This document shows positions 1-6,442 of a DNA stretch of 8,872 nucleotides, piece after piece (position 1 is the stretch's first letter; every line of letters begins with the position of its first letter). Position numbers and translations under genes: made by a program. This DNA comes from an uncultured Actinomycetes bacterium. GTDB lineage: Bacteria > Actinomycetota > Acidimicrobiia > Acidimicrobiales > Ilumatobacteraceae. The stretch lies in assembly GCA_903858075.1 (NCBI GenBank), contig CAIOHI010000079.1, positions 1-8,872 on the forward strand, in the 5' to 3' direction. The notes beneath the pieces were generated by a model. That model saw only the letters and a program-made list of their open reading frames with translations, was not told where the DNA came from and ran no database searches.

Positions 1-1
1 A

Positions 2-118
2 GTTGATGCCATGATGTGGATGTCAGTTGACCGAGCACGTAAGAAAATTACCTACGAACGTGACCTACTTGTTATTGAGTGTTTTGAAAACTATTTACGC
101 TCGGGGCTTACTGAGTAA
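2..118 (+). CDS. 3' end of an unidentified gene (partial)
   Basis: An open frame enters from the left edge and ends at a TAA at 116-118, giving 38 residues that begin VDAMMWMSVDRARKK and end ENYLRSGLTE. The fragment is mixed hydrophobic and charged and looks helical. It has no cysteines beyond one and no motif I can name. It is convergent with sufC and their ends overlap by 11 bases, so both genes finish inside each other. Such overlap fits the packing elsewhere in the window and argues that the frame is real, but the fragment is too short to identify a family. A helical C-terminus of this kind could belong to many families, including regulators. Confidence 0.5.
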   Translation, partial: VDAMMWMSVDRARKKITYERDLLVIECFENYLRSGLTE

Positions 119-836
119 GTCCGGCGTAACCGGTTGTTTCCAGTTCATCAGCTAGCTCAGGTCCACCCGATTTCACAATTTTTCCGGCGGCCAAAATATG
201 CACCACGTCGGGGCGAAGTTCTTCTAAGAGTCGCGCGTAGTGAGTAATTACTAATACGCCTAAATTGTCTTCCTGAGTAGCAGCCTCAACACGACGTGCG
301 CAGTCGCGCAAAGCATCGATATCGAGGCCCGAGTCGAGTTCGTCGAGAATGGCAAACTTCGGCTTTAAAAGCGCTAATTGCAGGGTTTCATTGCGCTTTT
401 TTTCGCCGCCCGAGAGGTCGACGTTCATTGAGCGTTCAACGAGAGCCATATCGAAATGGATACGAGCAGCTTCAGCAACAATTTCTGCATCGAGAGTAGA
501 CGTATCGCGCCCACGAGAAACATAAGCCTCACGAATAACGTCGTCAAGGTGCACTCCGGGTACCTCAGTTGGGTACTGCAAAATGAGATGTAATCCGGCT
601 TGGGCTCGTTGCCATGCAGGAAGAGCAAGAAGGTCTACACCATCGAGCGTGACGCTGCCGCTATGCACGACGTAGCCCGGCTTGCCCATGACTACACCCG
701 ACAACGTTGATTTACCAGCACCGTTCGGACCCATGATGGCATGCACTTCACCAGAGTTCAGAGTGAGGTTGATGCCATTTAAAATTTGCTTCCCTGGAAT
801 ACCAGCAACGAGATTCTCAATTATCAAGGTGCTCAT
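108..836 (-). CDS. sufC: SufC, Fe-S cluster assembly ABC ATPase
   Basis: SufC is the cytosolic ATPase that drives the SufB-SufD scaffold during iron-sulfur cluster assembly. It has an ABC-transporter fold but no membrane partner. The 242-residue protein is normal length for the family. Visible motifs are Walker A GPNGAGKST at 36-44, the Q-loop Gln87, the signature LSGGEKKRNE from residue 141, Walker B ILDELDSGLDID at 163-174, and the H-loop ITHY with His199. The SGGEKKRN and LDSGLDID sequences are characteristic of SufC compared with other ABC ATPases. The ATG start overlaps the Rieske stop as ATGA, and GGAGAAG lies four bases upstream (841-847). It is the last gene of the operon. No sufS or sufU follows; instead a convergent gene overlaps the 3' end. 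Confidence 0.97.
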   Translation of the reverse strand: MSTLIIENLVAGIPGKQILNGINLTLNSGEVHAIMGPNGAGKSTLSGVVMGKPGYVVHSGSVTLDGVDLLALPAWQRAQAGLHLILQYPTEVPGVHLDDVIREAYVSRGRDTSTLDAEIVAEAARIHFDMALVERSMNVDLSGGEKKRNETLQLALLKPKFAILDELDSGLDIDALRDCARRVEAATQEDNLGVLVITHYARLLEELRPDVVHILAAGKIVKSGGPELADELETTGYAGLTQ

Positions 837-1168
837 GACACTTCTCCGTTTTCTGCACGACGTGTTACAAAGACTTCGTCGCCATTGATGCTGATACTAA
901 AAACTTCTACTGGCTGAGTTGCAGGGAAGGTGTTCGGTGCACCAGTTTCCAAGCTAAAGGCACTGCCGTGTTTAAAACATTCCAATTCTTTTTTCCCACA
1001 GTGCACTTCACCTTCAGACAAAGAGATGTTTGCGTGGCTACAACGGTCGGCAATGGCATACAACGAGTCATCGATGCGCACAATTGCCACGGCCACACCT
1101 TGCACATTTACTTTGGCAGCAGCACCATGCGTGAAGTCGCTCAGCACACCAACGCGTACGCCGCTCAC
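833..1168 (-). CDS. Rieske-type [2Fe-2S] ferredoxin in the suf operon
   Basis: This 111-residue soluble protein has the Rieske pattern C43-x-H45 and C64-x2-H67. Two Cys and two His would ligate one [2Fe-2S] cluster. The flanking text (DRCSHANISLSEGE and ECFKHGSAFSLETG) is typical of ferredoxin subunits of non-haem dioxygenases, which is how homologues are often labelled. In actinobacteria such a gene commonly sits between sufD and sufC without any oxygenase. It is therefore more likely an electron carrier or client of Fe-S assembly than a dioxygenase component; this is inference. An extra Cys57 lies between the two ligand pairs. The start is GTG, overlapping the sufD stop as GTGA, with AGGTG four bases upstream. 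The sufC start overlaps its own stop. Confidence 0.9.
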   Translation of the reverse strand: MSGVRVGVLSDFTHGAAAKVNVQGVAVAIVRIDDSLYAIADRCSHANISLSEGEVHCGKKELECFKHGSAFSLETGAPNTFPATQPVEVFSISINGDEVFVTRRAENGEVS

Positions 1169-2274
1169 TTTGCACCTGCATGTAATTTCGCAGCAACTTT
1201 GGCGCGCAGACCCGAGACCACATCAATTTGTGGCAGGCGCTCTAGAACTTCGTTGAAGAACCCAAGAACTACGAGGCGCTCTGCAATATCGGGGTGAATA
1301 CCACGGCTCTCTAAGTAGAAACGTTGCTCATCGTCAATTGGACCGACGGTGCTTGCGTGACTGCACTTCACATCATTCGTTTCAATTTCTAAGTTCGGCA
1401 CGCTCTCTGCCCAGGCGCCATGCGACAAAGTGAGATTGCGGTTCGTTTGGTACGCCTGTGACCCATGAGCTTCATGCTCAATGCGAATGAGACCCGTATA
1501 CACGCTCTTTGCGGTGTCTTGCACAGCACCCTTGAACAGCAAGTCGCTTGATGTGCGTGGAGCAATGTGGGTTTGCAATGTACGAAAGTCGTGCATTTGA
1601 GTTTTATCGGCAAAATACAGTGCCACCTGCTGCGTAGTTGCGCCAATACCTACCAAGCGGGCCTCTGTGCGCACGCGGGCGTAGTCGCCGCCAAGCGCAA
1701 CAGTAAACAGACGCGTTGTGGAGTCGCGCTCACCCAAAGACTGTTGGTGGGCAATTTTCCATGTCTTATTGCCGAGTTCATTAATTGCAATGTAGGTAAC
1801 ACGAGCCGATTGTGCGGCACGAATTTCAACAACTGGCGCAATGAGCGACGAAATATCGTCGGCTGACAAGAAATGCTCGACCACTGTTACTTCACTATTT
1901 TCCGCTGCATCAATAATAAGACGCGGTGCAGCGAGCACTCCAGAGACTGAAAGAGTTCTTGTAATGACAACAGGGCTTGCGTATGACTTCCCACGCTCAG
2001 TTTTAACGGTGATGATGTCGGCATGGGCTCCGCTGCAATGGATGGCATTAATTTCAGCAAAAGCATCAACCGGAATGGGCATAGCTACGCCGCACTCGCC
2101 TGCAGCGGCACCTTGGGTGACAATGCCAGCAACATCGGCTGGCGCATCAACTTGGTTAACGACCGTGCCTGCAACATAAGAGTCAAGGCTGAGTTCTTCA
2201 ATACGGCTGTAGCGCCATATTTCTTCTTCGGCTGTAGGCAATATCACGCCTGGGTACTGAGCAAGATCGCTCAT
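1165..2274 (-). CDS. sufD: SufD, Fe-S cluster assembly scaffold subunit
   Basis: SufD pairs with SufB to form the core of the SufBCD complex, where it supports iron entry and cluster formation; SufC supplies ATP hydrolysis. The diagnostic part is the C-terminal beta-helix end: KCSHASTVGPIDDEQRFYLESRGI. It carries Cys304 and His306, equivalent to the functionally important Cys358 and His360 of E. coli SufD. The N-terminal helical region includes EEEIWRYSRIEEL, common in SufD. I chose the start at 2274, giving 369 residues, because GGAGG lies exactly six bases upstream and the ATG overlaps the preceding stop as ATGA. An in-frame ATG at 2295 would add only seven residues (MAIWRKK) and ignore this signal. 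It sits between the Cys-rich gene and the Rieske gene. Confidence 0.96.
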   Translation of the reverse strand: MSDLAQYPGVILPTAEEEIWRYSRIEELSLDSYVAGTVVNQVDAPADVAGIVTQGAAAGECGVAMPIPVDAFAEINAIHCSGAHADIITVKTERGKSYASPVVITRTLSVSGVLAAPRLIIDAAENSEVTVVEHFLSADDISSLIAPVVEIRAAQSARVTYIAINELGNKTWKIAHQQSLGERDSTTRLFTVALGGDYARVRTEARLVGIGATTQQVALYFADKTQMHDFRTLQTHIAPRTSSDLLFKGAVQDTAKSVYTGLIRIEHEAHGSQAYQTNRNLTLSHGAWAESVPNLEIETNDVKCSHASTVGPIDDEQRFYLESRGIHPDIAERLVVLGFFNEVLERLPQIDVVSGLRAKVAAKLHAGAK

Positions 2275-2609
2275 TTTTTTCCTCCAAATCGCCACCAGCG
2301 GCGACGCTTTTTATCGTGTGAAAACTCTTCTATAAAACCGCGACCGACGGCATTGACAATTTCCTCTGCCGCATCGAGTACCGCAGCAGCTGAACCATCG
2401 TCGAGACCCGGCGGCTCAATAGGTGTTGGCGGCGCAATTGCGCTTCCATGAACCCAAGCCACATCGGCTAGGCGACGCTCGTAACATGCACAATTTTCTG
2501 GGCAACGCCATGGAGCATCGGGAGCCATATCGAGGGCGCATTTACGGACCGCATCACCATTTGCATAGGTACGCGTTTCGTAGTGCTTGCATTCGGCTCG
2601 CATTGGCAT
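2271..2609 (-). CDS. Small cysteine-rich protein encoded between sufB and sufD
   Basis: I do not recognise this 112-residue protein. Its N-terminal half carries five cysteines, at 7, 24, 36, 40 and 42: C-x16-C-x11-C-x3-C-x-C, within the stretches AECKHYETRTYANGDAVRKC and WRCPENCACYERR. This spacing, with His9 nearby, would suit a small zinc or Fe-S site. A Pro-rich linker (PPTPIEPPG) at about 60-68 leads to a predicted helix and a strongly basic tail (KKRRRWWRFGGKK). No signal peptide or membrane segment is visible, so it should be cytosolic. The start at 2609 is chosen because it overlaps the sufB stop as TGATG. An ATG at 2654 would add 15 residues inside sufB with no better ribosome site. 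The nearest GGAAGG is 12 bases upstream, so translation is probably coupled to sufB. Its position implies a role linked to Fe-S assembly; the exact function is unknown. Confidence 0.85.
   Translation of the reverse strand: MPMRAECKHYETRTYANGDAVRKCALDMAPDAPWRCPENCACYERRLADVAWVHGSAIAPPTPIEPPGLDDGSAAAVLDAAEEIVNAVGRGFIEEFSHDKKRRRWWRFGGKK
2281..2285 (-). promoter_or_regulatory. Ribosome binding site of sufD
   Basis: Read on the minus strand, GGAGG followed by a six-adenine spacer precedes ATGA, where the sufD start overlaps the stop of the small Cys-rich gene. It is the strongest Shine-Dalgarno site inside the operon and decides the sufD start at 2274. It lies within the coding sequence of the upstream gene. 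Confidence 0.85.
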
Positions 2610-4009
2610 CAGCCAACCGAACCTTCCATCTGCAATTCGATGAGGCGGCTCCATTCCACTGCATATTCCATAGGCAATGTACGAGTAACGGGTTCAATGA
2701 ATCCGTTGACCACCATGCTCATTGCTTGTTCTTGCGACAGACCACGGCTTTGTAGGTAGAACAATTGCTCATCGGCAATTTTCGACACGGTGGCTTCGTG
2801 ACCAATTTGTGCGTCACGCTCGCCTACTTCCATGTATGGCAACGTGCGTGATTCACTTTCTTCGTCGAGAATGAGTGCGTCACATTGCACGTGGCTCTTG
2901 CAGCCATAGGCACCCTCTTCAATACGCACCAAACCGCGATAAGTGGTGACACCACCATCTTTCGAAATGGACTTCGACACAATTTTCGATGAAGTTTCTG
3001 GTGCAGCGTGCACCATTTTTGCTCCAGCATCTTGATGCTGGCCAGCGCCGGCATATGCAACCGACAACACTTCACCCGTTGCCTTAGGGCCAACCAAGTA
3101 CACACTTGGGTACTTCATGGTGAGCTTCGAACCAATGTTGCCATCGATCCACTCCATGTGGCCTTCTGCTTCAACGCGGGCACGCTTGGTGACCAAGTTG
3201 TACACGTTTGGAGACCAGTTTTGAATGGTGGTGTAGGTAACGCGGGCACTTGGCTTCACCACAATTTCGACTACTGCAGAGTGCAGTGAATCGCTGGTGT
3301 AAACAGGCGCAGAGCAACCTTCGATGTAATGCACTTTTGAGCCCTCATCGGCAATGATGAGTGTGCGTTCAAATTGGCCAGCATTTTCTGAGTTAATTCG
3401 GAAGTACGCCTGCAATGGCATTTCACATTCCACGCCTGGTGGAACATAGATGAAGGACCCACCCGACCACACAGATGTGTTCAATGCAGAAAACTTGTTG
3501 TCGCCAGGAGGAATAACCGTGCCGAAGTACTGCTTCACAAGGTCTGGGTATTCACGCAATGCGGTGTCCATGTCGCAGAACAAAATGCCCTGAGCTTCAA
3601 GGTCTTCACGGTTGCGGTGAAAAACCACTTCCGATTCGTATTGTGCTGTTACTCCAGCAAGGTACTTACGCTCTGCTTCGGGAATACCGAGCTTCTCGTA
3701 GGTGAGCTTCATTTGTTCTGGCAAGTCGTCCCACTCGTCAACCTGCTCTGTGGCGGGCTTCAAGTAGTAATAGATGTCTTGGAAATCGATGTCTGGCATG
3801 TTGTCGGCAAACCACTTAGCCATTGGCTTGCGGTCGAACATTTTGAGCGAGCGAAGGCGCATTTCGCGCATCCATTGAGGTTCGCCCTTCCACCATGAAA
3901 TTTGCTCAACAACACCGTCGTCTAAGCCCTTGGCAGGCTGAAAGGCGTATTCAACATTGTCGCTCCAACCCAACTGGTATTTGCTGAGATCAAGATCGAA
4001 TGTACTCAT
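2609..4009 (-). CDS. sufB: SufB, Fe-S cluster assembly scaffold
   Basis: SufB is the main scaffold on which sulfur from a cysteine desulfurase and iron are assembled into clusters, in complex with SufC and SufD in the cytosol. The 466-residue length is typical. Recognisable blocks include YVPPGVECEMPLQAYFRIN at about 188-206, IEGCSAP with Cys232 (the sulfur-accepting Cys254 of E. coli), NLVTKRA, SHVQCDALI with Cys376 (E. coli Cys405), and IGHEATVSKIADEQLFYLQSRG with His404 (E. coli His433). From memory, the residue before this His is Glu in E. coli and is Gly here. The ATG start has GAGGAG six bases upstream (4016-4021). It is the first gene of the operon, divergent from ychF, and ends in a one-base overlap with the next gene. 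Confidence 0.97.
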   Translation of the reverse strand: MSTFDLDLSKYQLGWSDNVEYAFQPAKGLDDGVVEQISWWKGEPQWMREMRLRSLKMFDRKPMAKWFADNMPDIDFQDIYYYLKPATEQVDEWDDLPEQMKLTYEKLGIPEAERKYLAGVTAQYESEVVFHRNREDLEAQGILFCDMDTALREYPDLVKQYFGTVIPPGDNKFSALNTSVWSGGSFIYVPPGVECEMPLQAYFRINSENAGQFERTLIIADEGSKVHYIEGCSAPVYTSDSLHSAVVEIVVKPSARVTYTTIQNWSPNVYNLVTKRARVEAEGHMEWIDGNIGSKLTMKYPSVYLVGPKATGEVLSVAYAGAGQHQDAGAKMVHAAPETSSKIVSKSISKDGGVTTYRGLVRIEEGAYGCKSHVQCDALILDEESESRTLPYMEVGERDAQIGHEATVSKIADEQLFYLQSRGLSQEQAMSMVVNGFIEPVTRTLPMEYAVEWSRLIELQMEGSVG

Positions 4010-4015
4010 GGGGGG

Positions 4016-4021
4016 CTCCTC
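4016..4021 (-). promoter_or_regulatory. Ribosome binding site of sufB
   Basis: On the minus strand GAGGAG is followed by six cytosines and then the sufB ATG. It is a near-ideal Shine-Dalgarno site and fixes the start at 4009. Confidence 0.8.
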
Positions 4022-4050
4022 GACTGCCGCGAACTACGCGACTACATTTC

Positions 4051-4080
4051 TAATTAACACTACGGTCATAGTAACAATTA
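4051..4080. repeat. Imperfect 30-bp palindrome, candidate operator of the suf operon
   Basis: The plus strand reads TAATT, AAC, ACTA, CGGTCA, TAGT, AAC, AATTA. The outer five bases and inner four bases of each arm are perfect inverted matches around a six-base centre. The two AAC triplets are direct instead of inverted. Nine of twelve arm positions therefore pair. It sits 42 bases upstream of the sufB ATG and overlaps the possible TACTAT -10 box. Dyads in this position are typical of repressor sites. It does not match the CAAC-N6-GTTG pattern I recall for SufR, so the binding protein is unknown. Chance occurrence in AT-rich DNA is possible. Confidence 0.4.
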
Positions 4081-4175
4081 AGCACTACGTCCACACCACC
4101 CAAGTCTGCTTATTTTATGCCACAGGCCTCATCAACCTGAACCGACCGGAAGATCGTTAGCCTGCCACGACCACT

Positions 4176-5273
4176 ATGGAACGCTTCGGACTTGTTGGGC
4201 TCCCCAACGCAGGTAAATCATCCCTTTATAACGCTCTCACAGGAGGCGGCGCCTTGGCTGCCCCCTACGCCTTTGCGACGAAGGACCCCAATATTGGCGT
4301 GGCCCGCGTGCCCGACACCCGCCTCGACCAGTTGGCCATTATGTCGAAGACCCAAAAGACCGTTCATGCAACCGTGCAGGTGGTCGATATTGGCGGCATT
4401 GTTGAAGGCGCCAGCAAGGGCGAAGGTCTTGGCAACAAGTTTCTGGCCAACATTCGTGAAGTTGAAGCAACTGTTTTCGTGCTCCGGGCATTTGAAGACG
4501 ACGACGTGCCAGGGCCGTCAGACCCACTTGAACATTTGCGCATTGTTGAACTTGAACTCGCTCTTGCCGACCTTGAAACCGTGGAATCGCGTTTGCCGCG
4601 TTTGCAAAAATCTTCAAAACTCGACAAGTCGGTGTTGGAAGAAGTTGACGCACTTGAAATTGCGCTCACTTCATTGAGCGAAGGAATTCCTCTCTACCGT
4701 GCAGGGCTGAGTGCAGACATTCGCTTGGCACTTGCACCTCACTTCTTGCTCACCAACCGCCGCGTACTAGCGGTGGTCAACGTTGGCGAAAATGAACTCG
4801 ACAAAATTCCCGAGGCAGAAGCAATTGTTCGCGCCGAGCTCGCTCCCCCTGGTTCTGCAAGTGCCGCAGAGGTGGAAGTACTTGGCATGAGCGTTCAGTT
4901 AGAAGCAGAAGCAGCGCAACTCGACGAAGCAGACCGGGCGGAAATGCTCGGAGAACTTGGTCTTGGCGAAGGAGCGCTACCCCGCATGGTGCGCAGTGCC
5001 TACCACTTGCTCGGCTTGCGCACATTCATTACCACTGGTGAAAAAGAAACTCGTGCATGGACCTTTAATGCTGGCGGAAAAGCTCCTGAGTGCGCAGGAA
5101 AAATTCACTCAGACCTTCAACGCGGGTTCATTCGCGCGGAAGTCATTGCCTGGGATGAGCTTTTAGAAATTGGCTCGTGGAATAAAGCTAAAGACCTCGG
5201 CAAAGTTCGTTCTGAAGGAAAAGAATACGAAGTCATCGACGGCGACGTCATGGAAATTCGCTTCAACGTCTAA
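4176..5273 (+). CDS. ychF: YchF/OLA1-family ribosome-associated ATPase
   Basis: YchF is a translation-factor-like P-loop NTPase of the Obg family that prefers ATP and associates with ribosomes. The 365 residues match family length. The P-loop GLPNAGKSS spans 8-16. The switch II block DIGGIVEGASKGEGLGNKFL at 71-90 is diagnostic (usually DIAGLV). The G4 position reads NVGE at 202-205 in place of the NKxD of true GTPases, as expected for this ATP-using family. Residues 105-165 form the helical insert (AFEDDDVPGPSDP, then ELELALADLE). The C-terminal TGS domain runs from about 280 to the end (TFITTGEKETRAW, GFIRAEVI, DGDVMEIRFNV). The ATG at 4176 is the first possible start, because an in-frame TAG lies at 4158-4160. 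No Shine-Dalgarno lies nearby; GGAAGA is 22 bases away. The gene is divergent from sufB and nearly touches the next gene's stop. Confidence 0.96.
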   Translation: MERFGLVGLPNAGKSSLYNALTGGGALAAPYAFATKDPNIGVARVPDTRLDQLAIMSKTQKTVHATVQVVDIGGIVEGASKGEGLGNKFLANIREVEATVFVLRAFEDDDVPGPSDPLEHLRIVELELALADLETVESRLPRLQKSSKLDKSVLEEVDALEIALTSLSEGIPLYRAGLSADIRLALAPHFLLTNRRVLAVVNVGENELDKIPEAEAIVRAELAPPGSASAAEVEVLGMSVQLEAEAAQLDEADRAEMLGELGLGEGALPRMVRSAYHLLGLRTFITTGEKETRAWTFNAGGKAPECAGKIHSDLQRGFIRAEVIAWDELLEIGSWNKAKDLGKVRSEGKEYEVIDGDVMEIRFNV

Positions 5274-5275
5274 CG

Positions 5276-6007
5276 CTACTTACACACTCCTGGTGCGGTT
5301 ACATATGCTTCGCCACCGCGTTGATACTGACCGTAGTCAAGCAATGCACCGAACCTCTGGCCTTGAATATTCAAGTTGTAGCAGGTGGCAAAATTGGGAA
5401 TTGTTGGCGTGAACTTTTGAGCAATGTATGCACCTTTTGCCACTGCTACGCGCACAGTTACTTTTGCGCGAGCATATTTTTTCCACACAAAGGCATAGAT
5501 ACGCGGGTGATACCCCGAACATGCCCAACCGTCACAACCACCAATGTACGGCTTGCCTTCAGTCACAAAATTTTTGCCATTCGACAAATTCCATAGCGCA
5601 CCCACATCGACCGCAAATTGTTGAGCTATTTCTGCTGGCGTCCCTTTTGGTGTTTTGCCAATACGAGGAATGCTCACCACATCCCATTCCAAGACACTCG
5701 ACACTTCACGCGCCCGCGTGGCATATATGTAGTCACACTGCATGTTCCAAAACTTCTGAAGTCGCTTGGTGCAATCGGCCCCCCAAGTGGGCAGCCACAA
5801 TTGCTGTGTTGCATCGAGTGGTGACGTAGTGCAGGTTAAACCGCTCGCCTTCAGCGAACTTCCCAAGGTGGTACACGCAGCTCCAGCCACGGGTTTTGCC
5901 ACCACAACTCGCTCCATGCACACAATGCTGGTGACCGCAACCACTACACAGGCGAGCAACTTTCGGACTTTCACTTTTTGTACGGTATCGGCAGGTTGAA
6001 CACGCAT
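5276..6007 (-). CDS. Exported cysteine-rich protein of unknown function
   Basis: I cannot assign a family. The 243-residue product starts with a basic segment (QKVKVRKLL) and a hydrophobic core, CVVVAVTSIVC at 20-30. A likely signal peptidase site follows, AGA|A at 41-44, so it is probably secreted. The mature part has eight cysteines, at 45, 59, 79, 91, 158, 163, 209 and 242, an even number that suits four disulfides. The first pair forms the motif C45-x3-G49-x6-G56-x2-C59, resembling a short motif I associate with exported actinobacterial proteins. The middle contains an aromatic- and glycine-rich stretch (GGCDGWACSGYHPRIYAF). Later it has QGQRFGALLDYGQYQRGGEAYV. No catalytic motif is apparent. 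GAGGA seven bases upstream supports the ATG. It is convergent with ychF, with a gap of two bases. Confidence 0.85.
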   Translation of the reverse strand: MRVQPADTVQKVKVRKLLACVVVAVTSIVCMERVVVAKPVAGAACTTLGSSLKASGLTCTTSPLDATQQLWLPTWGADCTKRLQKFWNMQCDYIYATRAREVSSVLEWDVVSIPRIGKTPKGTPAEIAQQFAVDVGALWNLSNGKNFVTEGKPYIGGCDGWACSGYHPRIYAFVWKKYARAKVTVRVAVAKGAYIAQKFTPTIPNFATCYNLNIQGQRFGALLDYGQYQRGGEAYVTAPGVCK

Positions 6008-6014
6008 GCGACTA

Positions 6015-6019
6015 TCCTC
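6015..6019 (-). promoter_or_regulatory. Ribosome binding site of the exported protein gene
   Basis: Read on the minus strand, GAGGA stands seven bases before the ATG at 6007. It lies in the 30-bp gap between this gene and the divergent DUF192 gene and supports the start. Confidence 0.7.
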
Positions 6020-6037
6020 AACGAAAGCAACAGTCTC

Positions 6038-6442
6038 ATGAAAAAAAATCCCTCACTCCATTCGTCTTCCACACGAGAAGCTGTTTCTAACGGATGGCTC
6101 GTGCGCGACAACACGGTGTTAGCGAGCATCTCTTGTGCGCAGTCGCGCAGAGCACGCCGCGTTGGCCTTCGCGGCACAGACAATGTGAGCACACCACTTC
6201 TCCTTCAGCCCTGCCGATGGGTTCACAGTTTCGGAATGAAAGTTCCTCTTTCTGTGCTCTACATCAATCAGGGTGGTCAAGTTGTCAAAATTCAGGAACT
6301 CAAAAGAAATCGACTTCCACTTCCCGTTGTAAAGGCGTGTTGTGTTCTTGAAGCCGATACCGATGCACCACGACGATGGAACCTACAAATAGGCGACATC
6401 GTTGAATTTCGATATGCGCAAGATTCGCGAGTCGCACAATGA
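6038..6442 (+). CDS. DUF192 family protein
   Basis: This 134-residue protein belongs to the DUF192 family, whose biochemical role is not established. Supporting features are the family's small-barrel pattern: RARRVGLRGTDN at 38-49 (usually R..GLmgR), CRWVHSFGMKVPLSVLYIN at 59-77 with the hallmark H-[ST]-F-G-M at 63-67, a conserved-type strand VVKIQELKR, and the closing IGDIVEFRY. Some family members are exported, but I see no signal peptide here. The start at 6038 is chosen because it removes an overlap with the divergent gene. A TTG at 5978 would extend 20 residues into that gene without support. There is no clear Shine-Dalgarno site, and codons 2-4 form a run of eight adenines. Its stop overlaps the rsmI start as ATGA. 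Confidence 0.85.
   Translation: MKKNPSLHSSSTREAVSNGWLVRDNTVLASISCAQSRRARRVGLRGTDNVSTPLLLQPCRWVHSFGMKVPLSVLYINQGGQVVKIQELKRNRLPLPVVKACCVLEADTDAPRRWNLQIGDIVEFRYAQDSRVAQ

Larger units (their letters stand above)
4010..4175. promoter_or_regulatory. Divergent promoter region, sufB and ychF
   Basis: This 166-bp gap is the only sizeable non-coding stretch in the window and separates the two divergent genes. It should contain the promoters for both. It is AT-rich in the middle (4045-4085 and 4109-4120) compared with its neighbours. On the minus strand TACTAT (4068-4073) could be a -10 box for sufB, but I find no well-spaced -35. On the plus strand TATTTTAT (4111-4118) could be a -10 region for ychF, again without a convincing -35. 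No riboswitch or terminator fold is evident. Confidence 0.55.

Noticed and set aside
121..133. Possible terminator hairpin CCGG-CGTAA-CCGG near the end of sufC
   Set aside because: The stem is only four base pairs, lies inside sufC, and no T-run follows in either direction.
930..1297. Plus-strand open frames of about 108 codons opposite the Rieske gene and sufD
   Set aside because: They overlap confidently identified genes and show no family features or ribosome site.
2610..2654. Longer start for the small Cys-rich protein at 2654
   Set aside because: The TGATG junction at 2609 fits the coupling seen at all other junctions, and the added residues would only duplicate coding inside sufB.
3957..4160. 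Plus-strand 67-codon frame across the sufB start and the intergenic region
   Set aside because: It runs antisense over the sufB start and through the likely promoter region, with no motif and no ribosome site.
5978..6037. TTG start extending the DUF192 protein upstream
   Set aside because: It would overlap the signal-peptide region of the divergent gene and adds no conserved residues; the ATG at 6038 suffices.
6038..6049. Run of eight adenines after the DUF192 ATG as a programmed slippage site
   Set aside because: The downstream frame is intact and family-like without slippage, so no frameshift is needed.
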